Positions 24,550 to 32,091 of a stretch of DNA of 64,000 bases are shown here, in pieces. The notes beneath the pieces are model-generated. The model saw only the letters and a list, made by a program, of their open reading frames with translations. It was not told the DNA's origin and did not search any database. Source of the DNA: Pseudofrankia saprophytica (lineage in GTDB: Bacteria > Actinomycetota > Actinomycetes > Frankiales > Frankiaceae). The stretch covers positions 4,907,786 to 4,971,785 of the forward strand of contig NZ_KI912266.1 in the NCBI RefSeq assembly GCF_000235425.2, in the 5' to 3' direction. A program made the position numbers and the translations under genes. Numbering within the stretch: the stretch's first letter is position 1; each line of letters begins with the position of its first letter.

Positions 24550-26006
24550 GCGATCGCCACGGCCTTCGTGCGGACGAACTCCAGCAGGCCCTCCTGGCCG
24601 CCTTCCCGGCCGTATCCCGAGATGCCCACACCCCCGAAGGGCAGCTCATAGCCGACCACCGGCGGAGCGCCGTTGACGTAGACCCCTCCGGCGCGCAGCT
24701 GGGCCGTCAACCGGTTGACCCGGCCGATGTCGCGGGTGTTCACGTAGGAAGCCAGGCCGTAGGACGTGCTGTTCGCGATCGCGACCGCCTCCTCCTCGGA
24801 GGAGAACCGCAGGAGCGACAGGACCGGGCCGAACACCTCCACCTGGGCGATCTCGCTGTCCGGCGCGACGTCACCGAAGACCGTCGGCTCGACGTAGTAG
24901 CCGCCCGCCGGCGGCCCGTCAGGCACGCCGCCGCCGGCAAGCAGGGTGCCCGCGCCCTGCGACCGCGCCGTGTCGATCATCCCGAGGATCCGGTCACGTG
25001 CCGCACGCGTGACCACCGGGCTGACATTGGTCGACGGGTCGAACGGATCCCCGAACCGCAGTGAGCGCACCCGCGCGACGACCTTCTCGGCGACCTCGTC
25101 GTAGACCGACTCGTGCACGAGCAGCCGCGACGGGATCGCACAGCCCTGGCCCGCCAGCGTCTCGAACACCGACGAGGTGTTGATCAGGGTGACACGGTCA
25201 AGGTCGGCGTCCGGGAAGACGAGGTTGGCTGACTTGCCTCCAAGCTCAAGCACCGCGGGCTTGAGCGACTCCGCGCACGACGCGAGGATCTTGCGGGCCG
25301 TCGTTGGGCCGCCTGTGAAGCTGACCTTCTGCACGAGCGGATGGCGCACGAGCGCCTCACCCGCGTCCGGGCCGCCGAGCACCAGGTTGACCACGCCATC
25401 CGGGATCCCCGCCGCACGGACGAGACGCATCAGGTGCTCGGTGGCGTAGGGCGTCAGCTCGGACGGCTTGACGACAACGGTATTGCCCGCCGCGAGCGCC
25501 GGGATGACCTTCATCCCGACCGAGACCAGCGGGCCGTTCCAGGTCAGGATGATCCCGACGACGCCGTAGGGCTCGGGGACCGTGTACGCGAGTTCCCGGC
25601 GCTGTGCCGGCACCGTGGTGACCCGGCCCTCGATCTTGTCCGCCCAGCCCGCGTAGTACTCGGTGTAGCCGGCCATCGAGCTCGCCAGATGCAGACCGAT
25701 GCGGTGCGTCATCCCGTTGTCCAGCACCGACAGCCGGCCCAACTCCGCAACGTCAGCCTTGATCATCTCCGCGAGCCGCACGAGTACGCCGCGGCGCTCC
25801 GCCGGGGTCCAGGCTCGCCAGGCCGGAAACGCGGCATGTGCCGCCTCGACAGCCTCCGCGACGTCGGCCGGCCCGGCGAGCGGGACCAGGCCCTGGACCT
25901 CTCCCGTCACGGGGAACACGTGCGCGACCGTGCCGCCGGTGCCCTCCACCCGCGCCTGGCCGCCGATGTGCAGATGTACGGCGGGGACCGTGCGATCGAT
26001 ACCCAT
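24546..26006 (-). CDS. Aldehyde dehydrogenase (NAD(P)+), first gene of operon
   Basis: A 486-residue enzyme from ATG 26006 with GAGGAGGG upstream. Landmarks: ILTWNGPL with the oxyanion Asn157, VVVKPSELTP, FTGGPTTARKI, LELGGKSA with Glu254, and catalytic Cys289 in AGQGCAIPSRLL. The tail is YGREGGQEGLLEFVRTK. It oxidises an aldehyde to the acid or CoA-ready acid. As the head of a five-gene operon with overlapping junctions, its promoter, in the 82-base gap to the divergent SDR, sets expression for all. Confidence 0.95.
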   Translation of the reverse strand: MGIDRTVPAVHLHIGGQARVEGTGGTVAHVFPVTGEVQGLVPLAGPADVAEAVEAAHAAFPAWRAWTPAERRGVLVRLAEMIKADVAELGRLSVLDNGMTHRIGLHLASSMAGYTEYYAGWADKIEGRVTTVPAQRRELAYTVPEPYGVVGIILTWNGPLVSVGMKVIPALAAGNTVVVKPSELTPYATEHLMRLVRAAGIPDGVVNLVLGGPDAGEALVRHPLVQKVSFTGGPTTARKILASCAESLKPAVLELGGKSANLVFPDADLDRVTLINTSSVFETLAGQGCAIPSRLLVHESVYDEVAEKVVARVRSLRFGDPFDPSTNVSPVVTRAARDRILGMIDTARSQGAGTLLAGGGVPDGPPAGGYYVEPTVFGDVAPDSEIAQVEVFGPVLSLLRFSSEEEAVAIANSTSYGLASYVNTRDIGRVNRLTAQLRAGGVYVNGAPPVVGYELPFGGVGISGYGREGGQEGLLEFVRTKAVAIA

Positions 26007-26031
26007 GCAGGCCCTCCTCTCGATAAGTCGC

Positions 26032-26045
26032 CTGCTTTAAGGCAG
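26032..26045. promoter_or_regulatory. Near-palindrome in divergent promoter
   Basis: CTGCTTTAAGGCAG is a 14-bp dyad around a central TTAA that breaks symmetry at one pair. It lies midway between the divergent aldehyde dehydrogenase and SDR genes, so one bound repressor could control both. TetR D is the obvious candidate. Confidence 0.45.
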
Positions 26046-26088
26046 AAGCTACTTGACTTGGACAGTATGCGCATGTCTTAGTGGCCGC

Positions 26089-26862
26089 ATGGCACCCACG
26101 GAGCTGTTCGACCTCGCGGGCAAGGTCGCCGTCCTCACCGGCGGAGCCGGAGGCATCGGCGTGGTCTACGCGGAGGCGCTCTGCCAGGCCGGCGCCTCCG
26201 TCGTCGTCGCCGACCTGGACGGCGCCGCGGCTGAGCGCACGGCCGAGAAGTTGACCAGACAGGGACTGCCGGCCACGGCGGTGCAGGTAGACGTCTCGTC
26301 CGTCGAGTCGACCGCGGCGATGGCCGCGGCCGCCGTCACCGCGTTCGGCGGGATCGACATCCTGGTCAACAATGCGGCGATCATGACGAACCTGCCGCCC
26401 TACGGACTGTCGAACATGCCCGTCCCCGACTACGACCGCGTCATGAACGTCAACCTGCGCGGGCCGCTGCTGTGCACACAGGCCGTCGTCGAGTCGATGA
26501 CCGAACGCGGCGGCGGCCGGATCGTCAACGGCCTGTCGGCCGGAGCCTTCATGACCGGCGGCGTCTACGGCGTCAGCAAGTTCGCACTCCACGGCCTGAC
26601 GATCAACCTCGCGGCCGAGCTCGGCCCCTGCGGCATCAACGTCAACGCGATCGCGCCCGGCCTCGTCGCCAACGACAGCGGCTACGTCTCCCTGCCCAAA
26701 GACTCGCCGTTCCGCGCCGCGATCGAGGCACGCATCCCGGGCAAGAAATCCGGACCGCCCGAGGACCTGGTCGGCGCACTGCTCCTGCTGTGCTCCAAAG
26801 CCGGCGAATGGATCACCGGCCAGACGATCCTCGTCGACGGCGGATGGATCACCCGCCTCTAG
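26089..26862 (+). CDS. SDR-family oxidoreductase, divergent from operon
   Basis: A 257-residue classical SDR beginning MAPTELFDLAGKVAVLTGGAGGIG at ATG 26089. It has VVADLDGAA (NAD-type acid), NNAAIM, Ser in NGLSAGAF and YGVSK at the active site, and ends ILVDGGWITRL. No good Shine-Dalgarno precedes the ATG; an in-frame ATG-like start at 26053 lacks one too. It probably belongs to the same pathway as the divergent operon. A PPOX-fold gene follows after 58 bases. Confidence 0.9.
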   Translation: MAPTELFDLAGKVAVLTGGAGGIGVVYAEALCQAGASVVVADLDGAAAERTAEKLTRQGLPATAVQVDVSSVESTAAMAAAAVTAFGGIDILVNNAAIMTNLPPYGLSNMPVPDYDRVMNVNLRGPLLCTQAVVESMTERGGGRIVNGLSAGAFMTGGVYGVSKFALHGLTINLAAELGPCGINVNAIAPGLVANDSGYVSLPKDSPFRAAIEARIPGKKSGPPEDLVGALLLLCSKAGEWITGQTILVDGGWITRL

Positions 26863-26920
26863 ATGCCGCCGGCAGCTCCGCTCACCACAACCCGGACGCT
26901 CCGACGAAAGGAAGACACCG

Positions 26921-27430
26921 ATGAGTACCGAGCCGGCCGGCAACAGCACCGGCCACGCCACACCGCTGCGCGAGCAGCGGCGCGGGCGGCGAATAGCGAT
27001 GACGCCACAGGAGCGCGACGGGTTCCTCGCCGACGAGCGGACCTGCCGGGTCTCGACCCTAGGCGCGGACGGCACCCCGCACACCTCGGCGCTGTGGTTC
27101 GTCTGGGACGGCACCGCGCTGTGGCTCAACAGCATCGTCAAAAGCCAGCGCTGGACCGACCTGACCCGTGACCCACGAGTGTCGGTCATCATCGACACCG
27201 GCCACGACTTCGGCGAGCTACGCGGCGTCGAACTGATCGGCCAGGTCGAGACCGTCGGCGAGGTACCGCGAACGGGCGCGACCGAGGCGGCGGCGCTGCT
27301 CACCGAGCCCGAGCGCCTGTTCGGCGAAAAGTACGGCGCCGGCAAGTTTCACTACGACGGCCGCCACGCCTGGCTAAAACTCACTCCAAACAAGATCGTG
27401 AGCTGGGACTTCCGCAAAGCCGGCCTTTAG
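26921..27430 (+). CDS. PPOX-class (pyridoxamine-phosphate-oxidase-fold) flavin/F420 protein
   Basis: A 169-residue split-barrel protein with AAAGGAAG upstream of ATG 26921. After an Arg-rich segment come FLADERTCRVSTLGADGTPHTSALWFVWDG, DPRVSVIIDTG and a C-terminal KFHYDGRHAWLKLTPNKIVSWDF. This layout is common in actinobacterial F420 or FMN-dependent reductases and heme/biliverdin reductases. The cofactor cannot be told from sequence alone. It likely shares a transcript with the SDR in front. Confidence 0.85.
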   Translation: MSTEPAGNSTGHATPLREQRRGRRIAMTPQERDGFLADERTCRVSTLGADGTPHTSALWFVWDGTALWLNSIVKSQRWTDLTRDPRVSVIIDTGHDFGELRGVELIGQVETVGEVPRTGATEAAALLTEPERLFGEKYGAGKFHYDGRHAWLKLTPNKIVSWDFRKAGL

Positions 27431-27899
27431 TACGGCGCCTCGATCGGCATCGGGTGCAGGAAGGGCGGCCTGCCGTACAACGGTGGCCGCAGCGCACGTC
27501 GCCCGGACAGTACCCACGCGGATAGAAGGCCGTCCGTGGCGTTGGCCGACCGAAACCTGTTAGCGCCCAGCAGGGCCTGGCCCCCTACAACCAGGCCCCG
27601 CAGCCCGCCCCACCGCCGACGCCTCCCGGCAACTCGATAACACCGGTCATACAGGGTCGAGCAGCCCCGGCAGCGTGGTCGACCGGGTCATCAACGCCGG
27701 CCCGGTGTCACGCCGACTGGAGCGGGCTATGTCGAGGCCGCTCCAGGATGCTGGTTGTCGAATGTTAGCCGAATACCCCATCAAATCGGCCCGGGAAGGA
27801 CTTGCAGGTGACGCCGACTGGCAGAATCATCACCGAAAATTTGACAACTGCAGTTTCAGCCTTCCACACCAGACGGATCCGGTTGGCGCCAGTGCCTGT
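27431..27899. other. Intergenic, start of the scarred region
   Basis: No gene was recognised. GGGCCTGG/CCAGGCCC (27573-27598, 8-bp stem) is a possible terminator for the PPOX gene. From about 27750 the DNA is visibly richer in A and T than the flanks. A perfect TTGACA occurs at 27841-27846 before the small ORF but no good -10 follows at the proper spacing. Confidence 0.5.
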
Positions 27900-28007
27900 A
27901 TGACTCCCACCCGTGAGCAAAACTCTCAAGGTGGAACGGTAAGTACATTCTACCAGGATTGGCACATGATGAACGACGACCCCTTCTGGGTGGACCTCCT
28001 TCCGTAA
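27900..28007 (+). CDS. Small peptide ORF, 35 residues
   Basis: The frame from ATG 27900 ends in the acidic, aromatic sequence STFYQDWHMMNDDPFWVDLL-P. A shorter start at 27966, with AGGA seven bases before it, would give a 13-residue peptide MMNDDPFWVDLLP. A strong hairpin begins 24 bases after the stop, which argues that this is a real transcription unit or a leader peptide whose hairpin attenuates the next gene. The longer frame continues upstream to 27675 without protein-like sequence. No homolog is recognised and no modifying enzyme gene is nearby. Confidence 0.4.
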   Translation: MTPTREQNSQGGTVSTFYQDWHMMNDDPFWVDLLP

Positions 28008-28030
28008 ACCCCGGCGATCAATGATCGGCT

Positions 28031-28075
28031 AGAAGTGGTGGCACGCTGACCGGCGATCAGCGCGCCACCACTTCT
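28031..28075 (+). terminator. Long hairpin between small ORF and DUF6924 gene
   Basis: AGAAGTGGTGGC (28031-28042) pairs perfectly with GCCACCACTTCT (28064-28075). After one mismatch an inner CGCTGA/TCAGCG stem continues, giving about 19 paired positions and a 7-base loop. No T-run follows. It terminates the small ORF or acts as an attenuator for the gene at 28121. Confidence 0.75.
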
Positions 28076-28108
28076 CGAACATAAACAGCCAAAAATCGGC
28101 GATCCTGC

Positions 28109-28114
28109 TACATT
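28109..28114 (+). promoter_or_regulatory. Leaderless-type -10 element
   Basis: TACATT fits the actinobacterial TANNNT -10 consensus and occupies positions -12 to -7 relative to the ATG at 28121. No Shine-Dalgarno is present, so transcription probably starts at the A of the start codon. Confidence 0.5.
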
Positions 28115-28120
28115 CTAGCT

Positions 28121-28540
28121 ATGCCAATTTTCCCGAAACTGCACGGCTCGCTACTGATACGCACGGATTTTTCTGACGATGATGCCTGGGAAGCGGTCTG
28201 CACGGCGAGCGTCGCGACCTCGCCCGAGGGTTTCGAGGCGCACCTGCTCTTCATCAGTGACCCGGAGTTCGCAGATCTGACCGTCGAGCAGGTGATGGCA
28301 GTCCCGGGCGCACGACACTACAACGCCCTATTTATCGTCGATCACGTCACGATTTCTGATCAAGAGAAGCCGATCCTGGTAGTTGATCTGAATCTCGAAC
28401 CTGGGCGCACCCTTCGAGTGATACCGGCCAAGATGCAGAGTATAGAGAACAACCTCGAAGCCGATCACATGAATTTCTCTCAATTTGCCGGCGCGGCTGA
28501 CCCGGATGGAGTCTTTCGTGGCTTCGCTGACGTCCGTTGA
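28121..28540 (+). CDS. DUF6924-like protein
   Basis: A 139-residue protein: LLIRTDFSDDDAWEAVCTA at the N-terminus, a central VDHVTISDQEKPILVVDL, then RVIPAKMQSIENNLEADHMNFSQFA and a C-terminal DGVFRGFADVR. This pattern (RTDFSDD...DGVFRGF) matches an uncharacterised actinobacterial family. Codon use is clearly less GC-rich than in the neighbouring operons, which suggests transfer. It is flanked by a hairpin and by a broken STAND NTPase gene on the other strand whose 3' part it replaced. An immunity or accessory role is possible but unsupported. Confidence 0.7.
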   Translation: MPIFPKLHGSLLIRTDFSDDDAWEAVCTASVATSPEGFEAHLLFISDPEFADLTVEQVMAVPGARHYNALFIVDHVTISDQEKPILVVDLNLEPGRTLRVIPAKMQSIENNLEADHMNFSQFAGAADPDGVFRGFADVR

Positions 28541-28544
28541 CGAC

Positions 28545-28985
28545 CGCGCCGAGAACCGTCAGGAACCCCTGCAATTGATCGAGAGGATCAGACCCCGTCA
28601 GCCGATCACGCAGTAGCGACAGCTCCTCGTTACGGCCTGTGAACAGCGCATTGCGCGGCCAGGCCAGGTCCCACACCACTCCGCCGGCCGAGCCTCCCGA
28701 GCGCGCGGCCCCCGCTGCAAACACCGGATGGGCCGGAAACGCCGCGAGTGCCGCCGCAAACAACTCCGCTAGACCACCAGGCAGTACGCCGTGTTCCAGC
28801 AGTTCTGACACCGCGCGTCAGAAGCCCTGAGCGTCGGTTGCCGTCCAGGATGGATGGCGCCGAGTTGGCAGGCCCGCCGCAGTCAGCACCCAGCCGGCAG
28901 CACGTCGTTCAGGGAACGCGTCGGCGAAAGCTTCGACCTCGTCGGCCGACAGCCAGCCATCGGCAGCCCACCCGTAGCCAGACCT
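28545..28985 (-). pseudogene. STAND/NB-ARC conflict-system protein: EAD1 domain plus truncated NTPase N-terminus
   Basis: Reading the minus strand from about 28985, the sequence WLSADEVEAFADAFPERRAA, then VLTAAGLPTRRHPSW, is an effector-associated domain 1 (EAD1). The frame meets TGA at 28820-28818 exactly where the family has a conserved Trp in FWRAV, and continues in the same frame as RAVSELLEHGVLPGG and FPAHPVFAAG, the second half of EAD1. A linker and the NB-ARC entry motif RNALFTGRNEELSLLRDRL follow, and homology then stops near 28545 before any P-loop, where the DUF6924 gene begins on the other strand. The gene is inactive: one nonsense change, 3' truncation and a rearranged 5' end. Confidence 0.72.
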
Positions 28986-29075
28986 GCAACCAAGGCCAGC
29001 GTTACCATGCTCGCGAAGATGAGTAGCCTCCGCGCCGAGCGCAGCACCTCGATAGGGCCGCCGTTGACAGCGAGT
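28986..29075 (-). pseudogene. Fragment of DUF2637/SpdB-like gene (copy 1)
   Basis: In one minus-strand frame the translation is IEVLRSARRLLIFASMVTLAL, matching the N-terminal helix of the broken gene at 30481 (RSARRLLIFS then VTLALNIAEPL). After VTLAL the similarity ends and the EAD1 gene begins, so this is a recombination joint. DUF2637/SpdB-like proteins are membrane transfer proteins of actinomycete integrative conjugative elements. Confidence 0.5.
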
Positions 29076-29126
29076 GCCGGCTGGCTCCGCAGCAGTCGAT
29101 TCCTGTAGGTAGTCGTTCAACGGCAT

Positions 29127-29607
29127 GGCGGTCCGAATGAAGCTGCGGATGGAAGGATCCCGTGAGTGGCGAGTCCGCGCGGCTGGGACTGGCCGGCGTG
29201 CAGGTCGCTCGCGGCATTCTGGGGCGAGATCCGGCAGGTGGGTGGCTGGGCTCCTGTTTACCGGCGGTCCGCACCTTCGTCGGCCGCTGCGGTGGAGCGC
29301 ACCCAGTACCGATCAGCTCCGCCAGCGCCTCGACCGCGCTTCGCCGTTGCCGCATGGCCGTGGTCTCGGTCCGCTCGACGAAGCCGCGCCGTTCCCGCCA
29401 GGCAGGTGGAGGCGACGGCGGGGCGGCCAGGGACGGGCGCGGGACCGAGATGGCCCACCCCCCGATTGATGTCCGGTGCGAGGATCACTTGGCTCTGGTC
29501 GTGAGTTGCGAACGCGACTGGTCATCGTGACGGCGCGCACATGTCGGCGCGGCCCGGCCGATATTCGATCTTGGGACCGGGCGGCTTCACCGCTCTGCCG
29601 AGTGCCG
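29127..29607. other. Scrambled sequence
   Basis: No complete gene. A minus-strand stretch near 29390-29310 reads ERTETTAMRQRRSAVEALAELI, protein-like but unrecognised and not connected to a start or stop. Probably further mobile-element debris. Confidence 0.4.
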
Positions 29608-29805
29608 TCACACCGAGTTTGGCCCGCGGTTCGTTGGTCGTTTCACGAGCGACAGGAGCTGGGCTCGGAGCGTGTCATCGTCGAGTCCGATGAGTAGTGG
29701 GTGCACGGCTGCCCCGCTGATCGCGGCAACGATCATCGCCGTGTGGGTGATCGTGTCCGGGCCGGTTGCTGGCGATCCGGAGGCGGCAGCACGGATGCCG
29801 TCGCG
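29608..29805 (-). pseudogene. TetR C-terminal fragment
   Basis: The last 65 codons of a minus-strand frame read like a TetR ligand-domain tail (TAMIVAAISGAAVHPLLIGL, then DDDTLRAQLLSLVKR). No helix-turn-helix precedes it; the frame upstream is antisense to the SRPBCC gene. It is likely the 3' remnant of a regulator lost by rearrangement. Confidence 0.4.
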
Positions 29806-29850
29806 GTAGATCGCGCCGCGCCTGCCGTCGGGTGTTGGCAGACTCGCGTC

Positions 29851-30294
29851 ATGACCGTTAGCTTCACATGCCGCACCGAGTCCACCCTGCCCCTGGAACG
29901 GCTTTTCGACCTCGCCCGCAGCATTGACGCCCACATGGACTCCCAGAAGGGTGCCAGGGAGCGGGCTGTCGGTGGCGTGACGTCGGGCCTGATCGGTGAA
30001 GGCGAAGAGGTCACCTGGCGGGCACGGCACTTCGGTCTGCCGATCACGATGACCAGCCGCGTCACCGCGCTGGAGTTTCCCGTGAGGTTCGTGGACGAGC
30101 AGGTCAAGGGTCCGTTCAAGTCGTTCCGTCACGTCCACGAGTTCGAGGCGACGTCAGGGGGCACTGTCATGACGGACCGGGTGAGGTTCACGGCGCCGTT
30201 GGGACCTTTGGGCCGCCTGGTGGAACGGCTGGTGCTGGGCCGCTACCTGGAAAGGCTCATCGTGGACCGCGGCCACTTCCTGGCTGTGCGCTAG
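29851..30294 (+). CDS. SRPBCC-fold (START-like) protein
   Basis: A 147-residue protein from ATG 29851. It starts with a strand (VSFTCRTESTLPLERLFDLA), has a long helix region with Asp/His, paired strands (TMTSRVTALEFPVRFVDEQVKGPFKSFRHVHEFEATSG) and ends with the C-terminal helix GRLVERLVLGRYLERLIVDR. This is the Bet v1/polyketide-cyclase fold that binds hydrophobic ligands. It has no operon partner and lies among broken genes, yet is itself intact, so it may be retained cargo. The ligand is unknown. Confidence 0.8.
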   Translation: MTVSFTCRTESTLPLERLFDLARSIDAHMDSQKGARERAVGGVTSGLIGEGEEVTWRARHFGLPITMTSRVTALEFPVRFVDEQVKGPFKSFRHVHEFEATSGGTVMTDRVRFTAPLGPLGRLVERLVLGRYLERLIVDRGHFLAVR

Positions 30295-30480
30295 CGACGC
30301 CGGACCCAGCTGGACCAGATTGGCCGTGCCCGTCTCTTCGGAGACTCGCGAATTAGGTTCTCGAACGGTAGCGCGTGCATCGATCGTCTTTCTTTGCGGC
30401 CTCGACCCTTCTTCGTTGGTGACGAACCATCCAACATCATCGTAGTGCACTCATGTAGGTTCCATTTCGGTCCAATGGCG

Positions 30481-31050
30481 TCAGGCCGTTCTGTTACACG
30501 CCGGCTCTGGTGCCGAGGCATGGAGCGTGGCCTTGGCGTCGCCGCGGAGCTGGGCGACCAGGTTTCGTGCGGTACCTGCGCCGACGCGGAGGCGTTTGCG
30601 GAGCTTTTCGGAGGAGATCGGGCGGTGGTGCAGGTGCCAGTGGAAAACGTCTTCGGCGCGTGCGCGGTGGAGCAGGTCCTGCTCCCGTGCGCCTGACGCG
30701 TCTCGGCGAGGTGCCGCCTTGGCCGATGGCCCCTCCACGCTGGATGGATCACGACCCTGAGGCACCGATGGTCGGTCAGCCGCGATCGACTCGGGCGAGT
30801 CGCCCACAGCCTACTCGGCCAGCGCAGACGTGCACGCCGAAGCGGCCTGCATCGCCTGGAGCACTCTCGGCCCCACTTCCGCCCATCCGATGAGAAGAGT
30901 GGTCCGACAGCGTCGAAGGCCGCTTTGCCGCGGTGGCCGGCGATGAGGGGTTCCGCGATGTTCAACGCGAGCGTCACTGCGAGAAGATGAGCAGACGCCG
31001 CGCCGAACGAATGCCGGGGTCCCAGTCGCGTTTGGCTGTCCGTCTGTCCG
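30481..31050 (-). pseudogene. DUF2637/SpdB-like mobile-element gene, frameshifted (copy 2)
   Basis: Three reading frames must be joined to recover the protein. First comes GIRSARRLLIFS (near 31010-30980), then after a shift VTLALNIAEPLIAGHRGKA and AFDAVGPL, then after a second shift near 30893 IGWAEVGPRVLQAMQAAS. This last part is stopped by TAG at 30813-30811 but continues to a C-terminal DNA-binding-like region (RPISSEKLRKRLRVGAGTA). The order, membrane helices followed by a helix-turn-helix tail, is that of DUF2637/SpdB-type transfer proteins of actinomycete integrative conjugative elements. Three lesions make it dead. No integrase, Rep or TraB was found nearby. Confidence 0.65.
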
Positions 31051-31088
31051 GGCCTACCGCGACGAGTGCATGAGGTAGCGGAGATGGC

Positions 31089-31895
31089 TCATGGATGCGC
31101 GGCGGCGGTAAACCGGTGCGCGACGTCGAGGAGTTCGTGGCCTGGGGCGTCGCCGAGTAGTTCGCTCATCAGGTGGACGTCTTTGACGAGCGGAGGGCCG
31201 GCGGGTGAGGCGGCGACGCCGGCGGTGGAACCGGCGCGTAGTCGCAGTCCGGAGGCGACGCAGGCCGAGCTGCTGGTCATGAGAACCGTGGCGAGGCCGG
31301 CGGGGTCGACACCGAGGGACGCGCCGGCTTTCATCGCGTCGTCCGCGAGGGTGATCTGGGCGGCGAACAGGGTGTTGTTGATGAGCTTGGCGTGGGAGCC
31401 CGCGCCGATCGCACCGAGGTGGATGACGTGGTCGGAAAGGGCTGACAGGAGGTCGGTGACGTCGGTGAGGGCGCCGGCGTCTCCGCCGATCATGATGGTC
31501 AGTTCGCCGGTCTGGGCTCGTGGGGCCCCGCCGCTGACGGGCGCGTCGAGGACGCGTAGGTCGTGTGCCGCGGCACGTTCGGCGATGGCGCGGATCTGGG
31601 TAGGCGACACGGTGCTGTGCACGAGCACGACGGCGCCTGGGCGCAGTGTCTCGACCAGGCCGGCCGGCCCGAACATGACTTCTTCGACGCCGTCGGCGTC
31701 GAAGACACAGATGCCGACGGCGTCGACCGCTGCGCCCAAAGCGGCTGGGGTCGCCGCGACGGTCGCGTTCGAGCCTTGAAACGGTTCGGTCGAGGCGGCG
31801 CGGCGGGCGTAGACCGTGAGGTCGTGCCCCGCGGCCTGGAGCCGTTGCGCCATGGGCAGTCCCATGCTGCCGAGTCCGATGAACCCGACTTTCAC
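31089..31895 (-). CDS. NAD(P)-dependent beta-hydroxyacid dehydrogenase (second paralog)
   Basis: A 268-residue enzyme from GTG 31895 with AGGAGGAC four bases upstream; an ATG-like start further up lacks a site. It shows VGFIGLGSMGLPMAQRL, DAPVSGGAPRAQTG and the catalytic lysine in HAKLINNTLF. It is a paralog of the protein at 22895 but keeps the canonical GSMGLPM. It is the last gene of a minus-strand series with the SDR 196 bases upstream, so it may have its own promoter. Confidence 0.92.
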   Translation of the reverse strand: MKVGFIGLGSMGLPMAQRLQAAGHDLTVYARRAASTEPFQGSNATVAATPAALGAAVDAVGICVFDADGVEEVMFGPAGLVETLRPGAVVLVHSTVSPTQIRAIAERAAAHDLRVLDAPVSGGAPRAQTGELTIMIGGDAGALTDVTDLLSALSDHVIHLGAIGAGSHAKLINNTLFAAQITLADDAMKAGASLGVDPAGLATVLMTSSSACVASGLRLRAGSTAGVAASPAGPPLVKDVHLMSELLGDAPGHELLDVAHRFTAAAHP

Positions 31896-32091
31896 GATGT
31901 CCTCCTGGTCCAGGTACCCGCTTGCCGTTCGCCGTGGTCCCACTCGTCTGTGGCCCGTTCGGGCCGGCTGGCGTCTTCGGATGTGGTTGGTCTGGAGGTC
32001 CTGTTGCCCGCGATGACTGGTCGCTGCTGGAGGTGGCGGACGCCCACCGTGGTCTACGTGGGCACCGCGGCCGGGGGCGCTGGCGCTTCGG

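Noticed and set aside
27900-28007. Small ORF as a modified-peptide (RiPP) precursor
   Set aside because: Aromatic residues are suggestive but no radical SAM, cyclase or protease gene is nearby.
28031-28075. Hairpin as an attachment site or insertion-sequence end
   Set aside because: No transposase, no second copy in the window, and its position after a stop fits termination or attenuation.
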